A stretch of DNA of 39,138 nt, from contig NZ_RDQR01000024.1 in assembly GCF_003703835.1 (NCBI RefSeq), forward strand, positions 1 through 39,138. Direction: 5' to 3'. Origin of the DNA: Auritidibacter ignavus (lineage in GTDB: Bacteria; Actinomycetota; Actinomycetes; Actinomycetales; Micrococcaceae). Below, one piece after another: positions 33,883-39,138 of this stretch. Position 1 is the stretch's first letter, and each line of letters starts with the position of its first letter. Under the pieces are notes generated by a model that was not told the origin of the DNA, made no database searches, and saw nothing but the letters and a program-made list of their open reading frames with translations. Position numbers and translations under genes: made by a program.

Positions 33883-34071
33883 ATGTCGATCTGCACTCAC
33901 AGCCACGACCATCACACACATCAAAGCGGCGATCACCACACGGGCGATCGCCTCTTAAAAACAGCCGGATTAGCTGTGAAACTCAGTTGCGCTGCGCAAG
34001 CTCCTAACGCAGCACCTGAATTTCCTGGCGAGTACCAGCGGTATTCTGCACGGTGCGAATCGTCGCGATGA
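33883..34071 (+). other. Possible His-rich short reading frame, divergent from the importer
   Basis: In the gap right of the importer promoter, a frame beginning MSICTHSHDHHTHQSGDHH carries nine histidines in its first 25 residues and then loses any protein-like character; it runs into the DUF4282 remnant. A His-rich start is typical of metal-binding or metal-efflux proteins, so this may be the stub of a divergent metal-related gene. There is no clear ribosome binding site. It may be chance. Confidence 0.2.
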
Positions 34072-34322
34072 ATAGCTCCAGCACCACACGGAACAACACG
34101 AGCTGAATGACGGGAAAGATCCACCCAAACAGCAACCACAATATCCCGAACGGCGCGGCATCTGTCCCCATCATGCTAAATGCTGGCACCAGCCAGCCAA
34201 AGATCAGCGACATGGCGACCAGAACGATCATCAAAATTAAAGATAAACTTCGTGAATTTGATGGTTACAAAGCTATCGACCGACATATCAAACAGAAAGG
34301 CAAAGACGCCTCTGTCTTCCAC
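34004..34322 (-). pseudogene. DUF4282 small membrane protein, frameshifted
   Basis: Two adjacent minus-strand frames together make one DUF4282 protein of about 105 residues. The first part (from a GTG at 34322) reads FAFLFDMSVDSFVTIKFTKF, the usual DUF4282 opening. The second reads MIVLVAMSLIFGWLVPAFS and ends FRVVLELFIATIRTVQNT, the usual second helix and tail. They join as ...FIFNLMIVLVA... if one T is removed from the four-T run on the minus strand (34233-34236). The break could be a real decay mutation or a homopolymer error. Function unknown. The 5' end abuts the GNAT remnant, so the original start may be lost. Confidence 0.65.
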
Positions 34323-34383
34323 GGACGTTCGCGAGTTAGGGGGCTTAGGGCCGGACTGGCCCGGGGTGGACTGGTGGGCCGCC

Positions 34384-34890
34384 CCCTGCGGGTCACCTAT
34401 ATCGGTGAGGATAACCCGGCGTCGGCCGAGGTGTTCCGTCGGGCCGGTGGCTACCGACTCCACGGCATCGGTTTCCTCACCACCTCGGTACAGGCCGTCG
34501 CCCAGCCCGACAGCTCCGGCTGGGCCGATCGGGTCCGGAGCCGAAACCCAGATTCTGTTGGCGTGTGAACCCACTGGCGTGGCCGAACCGGGGGAATTCA
34601 CCGGCTGGTTACGCCTGGATCCCCATCACCCGCGACGCTACCTTGACGGGCTCGACGGCACCTGTCTCATGCTACCCGAACCGATACAACGGATTGCCCG
34701 ACTGCTACGCACTCGCTGGGCGGATTCACTGGCCCCGGCGGTGGCAACCCTGAGTCGAGCCACCGCGCATCTGCCCCGTTGCGCCGGGAAACCTCAAGCC
34801 GGTACCCCGGTTCTGTTCTGCGATCCCGCGCAAACCCCCGCCGAGATCATCGTGGCCGGCCGGAGACTGATGCGCCTGACCGGGCGGTGA
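34384..34890 (+). pseudogene. Remnant of a second GNAT-nitroreductase fusion gene
   Basis: The first 148 bases (34384-34531) are nearly identical to 28440-28587 (four differences), encoding the end of the GNAT domain (IGEDNPASAEVFRRAGGYRL). The N-terminal nitroreductase half is then missing. From about 34597, in another frame, a more diverged nitroreductase C-terminus resumes with FTGWLRLDPHHPRRYLDGLD, the counterpart of 29079 onwards, and ends at RLMRLTGR with a TGA at 34890. Internal deletion plus frame change means no functional product. It sits on the same side of the decayed importer genes as the intact fusion does of the intact importer. Confidence 0.85.
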
Positions 34891-34928
34891 CCGGCCCGCC
34901 CGGACTGAGGGAACACGACAGATGGGGC

Positions 34929-35588
34929 CTAGAGAACGAGCGTGGCAGCCGCGAGCGCTCCGGCCAGACCCCAGCTCGTCAAGGACCCGATGAGAAATTC
35001 TTCCGCCCGGGCCCCGATCCGACGATCGGCGGAAATTTCGGGAAAGCGCACAATCCCTTTGGCGGCAATCAGGGCTGCCACAATGCCTTGGGCACCCGTC
35101 AAGGCCAGCACATAAATGATGATCCGTTCCAACGGACCGATGATACGACCACCTCGCAGTGAGGAGGCTGTGGAGCCTTCCTCCTCCGGGGGCCGGTGTT
35201 GGCCGGGCATCTCGTGACGCCCGGTAAGTTCCAAAACACTGCGCACCACTTCATTGCCGGTACTGGATAAGAACACCAACGATCCGGTCGCCATAACGAT
35301 CGGGCTGGGCTCGTGATCTCCAGTCGCCCACGTGACACCGAAAACCACGGCCAGTAGCACGACCAGCACTGGACCACGCCAGATCAGGTGGCGTTGGCTA
35401 GCCACCATCCAGACGAGAGCGAGCACGACCGCCACGGCTGCGTGCCACCAGTGGGTCACGACCGTGGCACCAATGAGGGTCAGTAGCCACCACACCGTCG
35501 CGATCAGCCACCGGGCCGGCATCCGGCGGATGAACACGGCCAGTAGATCACTGACCCCGATGACTAGCAGGGCACAACCAAACATCAT
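34929..35588 (-). CDS. Membrane protein partner of SatD
   Basis: A 219-residue membrane protein with five to six hydrophobic segments, four in the first 85 residues (e.g. LIATVWWLLTLIGATVVTHW) and two near the C-terminus flanking AAKGIVRFPEISADR. An acidic Pro-rich loop separates them. The ATG overlaps the SatD stop as ATGA. SatD-type genes are commonly paired with such a membrane gene (SatE in the streptococcal sat operon). The FPEIS motif in the loop before the last helix is likely functional, though its role is not established. The pair is intact although surrounded by remnants. Confidence 0.65.
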   Translation of the reverse strand: MMFGCALLVIGVSDLLAVFIRRMPARWLIATVWWLLTLIGATVVTHWWHAAVAVVLALVWMVASQRHLIWRGPVLVVLLAVVFGVTWATGDHEPSPIVMATGSLVFLSSTGNEVVRSVLELTGRHEMPGQHRPPEEEGSTASSLRGGRIIGPLERIIIYVLALTGAQGIVAALIAAKGIVRFPEISADRRIGARAEEFLIGSLTSWGLAGALAAATLVL

Positions 35589-36211
35589 GATGTCTCCCCC
35601 GCCAACTCGCGATCTAACCGTAACAGCATAGCTGCCCCAGACCGATGCACGGCTTTGGAAACTGCCGCCTGGCTGATTCCTTCGGACTGGGCGATCTCCC
35701 GTTGGGTCACCCCGTGCAATAAGGCTCCGGCCATGCGACGTTCGCGGGACTTGAACCGGGCCAGTACCTGGTCAACGGCCAGAAATTGAGCGTTAACCGC
35801 CGCCGCCAGGTCGGCATCCTCCCCGCGCAGGCGGTGTCTGACGGCAGGTAAGGATTGCTGGAGCACCTCGGCTTCGTTAAGGGCTTCCCGGGCTGCGATC
35901 CAGCCGGGCCCGTCATGAATTGGCCCGGTGACGCTACGAGCAATCGTCGTGATACGTCCCATGCCCACTCCAGCACGTACCTGGACCTCTGCCGGCAAGA
36001 AAAGATGCACACGGTACAGGCTTCGCACCGCGTCCTGCCACGAGAAGTAGACCGCTTGGAACTCGTCGCCCACTGTGGCCCAGGCCGGATGGTCGGGCAC
36101 AATCTGCTCTTCGATACGGGCAAAAGCATCCATGATCACAGAATGGGCCACGACACGATCGGGAAGATCACGGGACCCCACGATGTCGAAAATCACGGGA
36201 ACGCTCGTCAT
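35585..36211 (-). CDS. SatD-family protein with C-terminal HTH
   Basis: A 208-residue soluble protein. The N-terminal part (MTSVPVIFDIVGSRDLPDR, VGDEFQAVY, RAGVGMGRI) matches the SatD family, whose fold recalls nucleotide cyclases. Residues about 166-193 form a helix-turn-helix like sigma factor region 4 (GVTQREIAQSEGISQAAVSK). The ATG at 36209-36211 is chosen: an alternative 12 bases upstream lies inside the palindrome. There is no Shine-Dalgarno sequence, and the -10-like TATAAC is about 16 bases from the start, so the mRNA is probably leaderless or nearly so. The likely role is an autoregulated sensor for the membrane partner. Confidence 0.75.
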   Translation of the reverse strand: MTSVPVIFDIVGSRDLPDRVVAHSVIMDAFARIEEQIVPDHPAWATVGDEFQAVYFSWQDAVRSLYRVHLFLPAEVQVRAGVGMGRITTIARSVTGPIHDGPGWIAAREALNEAEVLQQSLPAVRHRLRGEDADLAAAVNAQFLAVDQVLARFKSRERRMAGALLHGVTQREIAQSEGISQAAVSKAVHRSGAAMLLRLDRELAGETS

Positions 36212-36212
36212 G

Positions 36213-36235
36213 TATATAACCATAACAGTTATATA
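36213..36235 (-). promoter_or_regulatory. Palindromic operator/promoter abutting the satD start codon
   Basis: TATATAAC (36213-36220) and GTTATATA (36228-36235) form a perfect 8-bp inverted repeat with a 7-base spacer that itself contains another TAAC. It begins one base from the ATG and includes the only -10-like element (minus-strand TATAAC). A further half-site-like TAGTATAACTA lies at about 36241-36251. The position suits a repressor that blocks its own promoter; SatD's HTH is the natural candidate. Confidence 0.6.
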
Positions 36236-36273
36236 GAGGCTAGTATAACTATTTTTGAGGTGAACTTCTCGGT

Positions 36274-36390
36274 GCGTTCTGCGATCGGGCGCGGGTCAGG
36301 GAAGATCTCACACTCGGGGCCAAAGACCCGGTGGACCAACTCTGCGGTGAGGAGCAGGGCGGCGGGATCTTCGGCAATGAGTTTGCCATG
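36274..36390 (-). pseudogene. Remnant of a siderophore ATPase (C-terminus)
   Basis: About 39 residues related to the end of the FepC-type ATPase: HGKLIAEDPAALLLTAELVH and RVFGPECEIFPDP, compared with GGNIVATGAPHNVLTAALVH and EVFDLECEIFPDP in the intact gene. It is fused in frame to permease sequence at 36391, so all of the ATPase core and both permease ends between were deleted. Confidence 0.85.
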
Positions 36391-36740
36391 ACCGAGAAGC
36401 ACCGCGGGCAGTATCGCCCAGTGGGTGTCAAACCATGCTCCGGCCAGGCTCAGCGGTACGACCGATTCGCTACCGGAGGACCGACTTAGCACCGAGACCA
36501 GGATCACCACGGCGATGGCACCGAGTAATGCGAAGAAGGCAGTAGCCGTTTACCACCGCGACGCAGGCCCCGGTGGGCATCCGGGGTAGCCCTGGCCCTT
36601 CCAGCGGGTTGCGGGTCAGCTCCTGGATAAACAGCCAGAGTAGCACCGACCACTGCCCCGACCAGGGCGGGTGGCCAGCGGGCTGCCAGCACCTGCTGTC
36701 AGGAGGCGTCGTCGCCACCGCGCAGGACAGGTGCGAACTA
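36391..36740 (-). pseudogene. Remnant of a siderophore permease
   Basis: Pieces of a FecCD permease in several frames, in the same order as the intact gene: LAARWPPALVGAVVGATLAV, then (shifted) ELTRNPLEGPGLPRMPTGA, then VSVLSRSSGSESVVPLSLAG and HWAILPAVLLG. Frameshifts and deletions remove any function. The closest relative in the window is the permease at 31679-32665. Confidence 0.85.
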
Positions 36741-36745
36741 GTGTT

Positions 36746-37495
36746 TTACTCGGCGTGGTCCGCGGAGCCTTCGCCCTCAGCATTCTGGACGGTCTCATCG
36801 ATCATGGGTCTCGTATCGGTCCAGCACCCAGGGCACAGTTAATGGGCTCATAATGGAGGATGCGGTCACCAAAGACTGGTCGGTGCCACCACAACACCGT
36901 TGTCAATTGCCAGAATCGAAGCGTAGAGATCTTGGCCTTCGATCACTTTCCGGTTTTCCTTATCGTCATACCAGATAAAACTCAGATCGGGATTCTTGAG
37001 CATATCGATGTTCTCGAGTCCGATCAGCGCCGAGTCTACGGTCAAACCGAATTTGCTCTCCATCGGGACGCGCTACTCTCCAGGAAAGAGCAGGCCCGGT
37101 GTGCCTGGTCCCTTCTGGTATATACGAGAAGGTGTCGTTGGACTATTCCTCCTAGCTACGGTCGTGAAATTCCTGGTCGATCTCTTCGATCAGCTTCGGG
37201 GCCTGGTCTTCTTCCCCCAGAACGGTGGCGACGGTGTGAATCTGTTCTTCCCACGTGATGGTCCACGTCAACTCGAGACAAGCCGCTCTCAGACCGATAT
37301 CGTCCAGCAGGTCGTACTGCTTCTGGGTCATACCTGAGCGCGGTGCCAGGATCACGTCGGGGTCGAGATCAACAATGGCGTCTCCGCTGAGCTTCGGACC
37401 CACTCATAGCCCCCGAAGGCGCTAAGTGTCAGAGGCACAACAGCGGTTCCGACCAGAGTGGTGAGTCTGTTCCGGGTCTTTTCCCAACGATTCAT
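36746..37495 (-). pseudogene. Remnant of a siderophore-binding lipoprotein
   Basis: The start MNRWEKTRNRL, with GAAGGAGAT upstream, still looks like a lipoprotein gene, but the lipobox cysteine is replaced (LTLSAF in place of LTLSAC). About 100 codons are then missing, and the body resumes as DAIVDLDPDVILAPRSGMTQ, IGLENIDMLKNPDLSFIWYD and EGEGSADHAE in different frames. It is clearly homologous to the intact lipoprotein at 32662-33720 and is dead. Confidence 0.88.
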
Positions 37496-37751
37496 GGGAT
37501 CTCCTTCGAGGTAGCCACGGTGGGACGGTACCGGTGCCACCTCACGACACCTTGTCGACCTTACAGTGTGTGAGTACTCGACAACACATCGACGGCAAGT
37601 CTTATATCGTTATGCAAGACCAATAGATAGTTATCAGGTATCCCGAGGGAATCGCCGTGACCGCAGAAAATAATCACATCCACCACGAACGGTGCCGGCA
37701 CACTGCCAGCGACGGGCAGGTTAGGATCCTGCCCGCCGCATCACCGCACAA
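37496..37751. other. Gap with a decayed importer promoter and a hairpin
   Basis: The minus-strand -35-like TTGCAT (37617-37612) is kept from the importer promoter, but the -10 and iron box are not. A plus-strand frame of 32 codons (37657-37755, GTG start) is His-rich (NNHIHHERCRHT), echoing the frame beside the intact copy. An 8-bp stem CGGGCAGG/CCTGCCCG with a 7-base loop (37713-37735) lies just after the ABC permease gene and may terminate it. No intact gene is seen. Confidence 0.4.
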
Positions 37752-38606
37752 TTAGTTGAGTGAAACGTGCCGATTCCAGGAACGGTGGGTGCGCCACATG
37801 ACGATGACAAGCGTGAGGATCGTTCCGACGAACACGCCGAGTGGCATGATGGCGCTGTCACCATCGGCAAAGGCGATCTCGAGGGTGTTGATGACCACCA
37901 GCTGCGGTGTTCCATCGTCACTAACAACAGTGAAGTCGAATCCCAACGGAATAGCCAGTATCGCAAGAAAGATAATGGCTTGGCTACCGACGTAGGTGAT
38001 CACGGCCATCAAAACCAGGCCACCAATGCCCATTCGACCGAATGGACCCTCGCTACCGACAGAGGCGATGAATGCGTACATCACCGGCCAGGTGAAAAAT
38101 ATGAATAGCACCACGATCGGCAGGTACACTCCGAGGAGCAATGGTAGCGGGATGAAGTCGCTGATAGCCTCTAGTCCCGAGCCCAACGCCACGAACAAGT
38201 TCGGCTCCTCAGGGCCCAAACCAGCAGCGGTTGGTGAGCTCGCAAACGTGAACCAGGCGGCCCAGAACAGCAGGAATCCGATGATCAATACGACCGCCGT
38301 CGCCAGCATCATGTGCAATAACTTCGTCCAGAAGATAGTTGCGCCTTTCACCGGAATCGCGTGAGTGAGGTAGCCTCCACTGCGAAACCCTGAACACCAA
38401 AAGTCGATGGCGAGGGCGATTTGAGTCGCGGGCACGAGCGCCACGATCGGTAACACGATCAGTGGTGGCCCGAAGTGACTCACGACTGGCAGATTGATCC
38501 ACATCAGCAGCGTGCCTAAAGCACTCGCCGCGAGGGCGCCACCGATGATGATCGCAAGCAGAACGCGGGTGCGGATGAACTCGTGTTTTAAGAGTGTCAG
38601 TGTCAT
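37752..38606 (-). CDS. ABC-2 type transporter permease
   Basis: A 284-residue membrane protein with six hydrophobic segments. It begins MTLTLLKHEFIRTRVLL, the amphipathic start typical of ABC-2 exporter permeases, and has the large loop FASSPTAAGLGPEEPN after the third helix. It is encoded 3' of, and overlapping by four bases, an ATP-binding subunit. The pair resembles YtrB/EcsA-type two-gene export systems. The substrate is unknown. Since the ATPase is cut by an IS, the permease is probably without its motor unless another supplies it. Confidence 0.8.
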   Translation of the reverse strand: MTLTLLKHEFIRTRVLLAIIIGGALAASALGTLLMWINLPVVSHFGPPLIVLPIVALVPATQIALAIDFWCSGFRSGGYLTHAIPVKGATIFWTKLLHMMLATAVVLIIGFLLFWAAWFTFASSPTAAGLGPEEPNLFVALGSGLEAISDFIPLPLLLGVYLPIVVLFIFFTWPVMYAFIASVGSEGPFGRMGIGGLVLMAVITYVGSQAIIFLAILAIPLGFDFTVVSDDGTPQLVVINTLEIAFADGDSAIMPLGVFVGTILTLVIVMWRTHRSWNRHVSLN

Positions 38607-38932
38607 CGGAATACCTTTCGGAAAAGCTGGTCGATACTCAGACCGTGTTCAGCGCGCAGATCGTCGGCGTTGCCGGTGAGCGTGATACGACCGTGGCGCA
38701 TGAACACCACCGTGTCGATAGCAGGTTCAAGGTCGTGGATGAGGTGAGTTGACATCACCAACAGTGAGTCGGGAGCCAGGTTGTTGAGGACGGTGTCGAG
38801 GATCTCGTCGCGCGCGGCCGGGTCGATACCGCTGATCGGTTCATCAAGCAGGTAAAGCTTGGCCCGGCGGGACATGGTGAGCGCGATCTGGATCTTCTCG
38901 CGCATACCCTTCGACATTTCGCGCAGTTTCAT
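38603..38932 (-). pseudogene. ABC transporter ATPase, 5' end removed by IS
   Basis: The last 109 codons of an ATP-binding subunit. The signature (MSKGMREK), Walker B (LYLLDEP), D-loop (SGIDPAAR) and H-loop (MSTHL) remain, but the Walker A half is gone. The first ATG (38930-38932) lies directly against the end of the insertion sequence at 38933, so there is no room for a native ribosome binding site. Non-functional as it stands. Confidence 0.88.
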
Positions 38933-39138
38933 GGCTCTTCACAATCGAGGGTGTAGACGGGGCTTGAATCCTCCGCTCTCGAGCAAGGACCTGGCGATGT
39001 AGTTGGTGAGATTCCGGAAGCCCAGGGCGGATCCGCGCAGGTGTTCGAGTCGTCCGTTGATGGCCTCGGTGGGTCCGTTGGAGGTTCCGGGGCGGTCGAA
39101 GTAGGCCAGGATGTCTGCCGCCCTTTTCTTCAGCGTCC
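38933..39138 (-). mobile_element. ISL3-family insertion sequence, 3' end (partial)
   Basis: The inverse complement of bases 1-206, beginning with GGCTCTTCACAATCGAGG, the terminal repeat of the element. It continues beyond the right edge. The flanking bases (AGTTTCAT) differ from those at the left copy, so this is an independent insertion. It interrupts the ABC ATPase gene. Confidence 0.85.
38939..39136 (-). CDS. ISL3-family transposase, C-terminal fragment
   Basis: The same last 65 codons as at 3-200, encoding SNGPTEAINGRLEHLR and the tail LHPRL, with stop TGA at 38939-38941. One silent difference (CTG here, TTG at 6-8) shows that at least two sequence variants of the element exist in the genome. 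Confidence 0.85.
   Translation of the reverse strand, partial: TLKKRAADILAYFDRPGTSNGPTEAINGRLEHLRGSALGFRNLTNYIARSLLESGGFKPRLHPRL

Noticed and set aside
36229-37495. Second functional siderophore importer
   Set aside because: The lipobox cysteine is lost, the ATPase lacks all nucleotide-binding motifs, and the frames are broken in several places.

Overview
The window is about 39 kb of high-GC actinobacterial chromosome. It carries the conserved fhaA-fhaB-pstP-rodA-pbpA-pknA-pknB block, then a TrpG-type glutaminase, a class E sortase, crgA, a rhomboid protease and a cyclophilin. This set lies near oriC in many Actinobacteria. The combination (tRNA-Leu before fhaA, class E sortase, a DUF5324-like Lys/Ala-rich protein) suggests Micrococcales, perhaps Micrococcaceae. 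The species cannot be named from the sequence.

Both window ends are the same 206-base inner end of an ISL3-family insertion sequence in inverted orientation. The left copy cuts a UraA-type permease and the right copy cuts an ABC ATPase, so the window looks like a contig bounded by IS copies.

1-8 kb: cut uracil permease, a LysR effector domain without a DNA-binding domain, then a divergent catabolic locus. One arm is an Lrp/AsnC regulator and a nitrilase-type amidase. The other is a ureohydrolase, a flavin amino-acid oxidase/monooxygenase and a YjiH-type membrane protein. Together these fit the arginine oxygenase route: arginine to 4-guanidinobutyramide, to 4-guanidinobutyrate, to GABA plus urea.

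8-24 kb: ogt, tRNA-Leu(CAG), then the Ser/Thr-phosphorylation, cell-wall elongation and division cluster. Its genes are joined by 1-4 base overlaps. The kinase after pbpA has an unusual Gln/Asn-rich tail behind one PASTA domain. A cluster of perfect DnaA boxes lies between crgA and the rhomboid gene. Cyclophilin, a DUF5324-like protein and an orphan beta-type DNA methyltransferase follow.

24.7-29.6 kb: an ABM-domain protein, then a coupled operon of a PaaK/CapK-like adenylate-forming enzyme, an unknown protein and a GNAT-nitroreductase fusion that is broken by apparent one-base frameshifts. This looks like a small uncharacterised biosynthetic operon.

29.8-33.8 kb: an intact Fe-siderophore ABC importer operon (lipoprotein, two permeases, ATPase) with a promoter overlapped by a DtxR-like box. 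34-37.5 kb: a decayed second copy of the fusion gene and of the importer operon, with a frameshifted DUF4282 gene and an intact SatD/membrane-protein pair among the remnants. SatD carries a C-terminal HTH, and a perfect palindrome abuts its start codon. 37.7-38.9 kb: an ABC-2 exporter permease and its IS-truncated ATPase.
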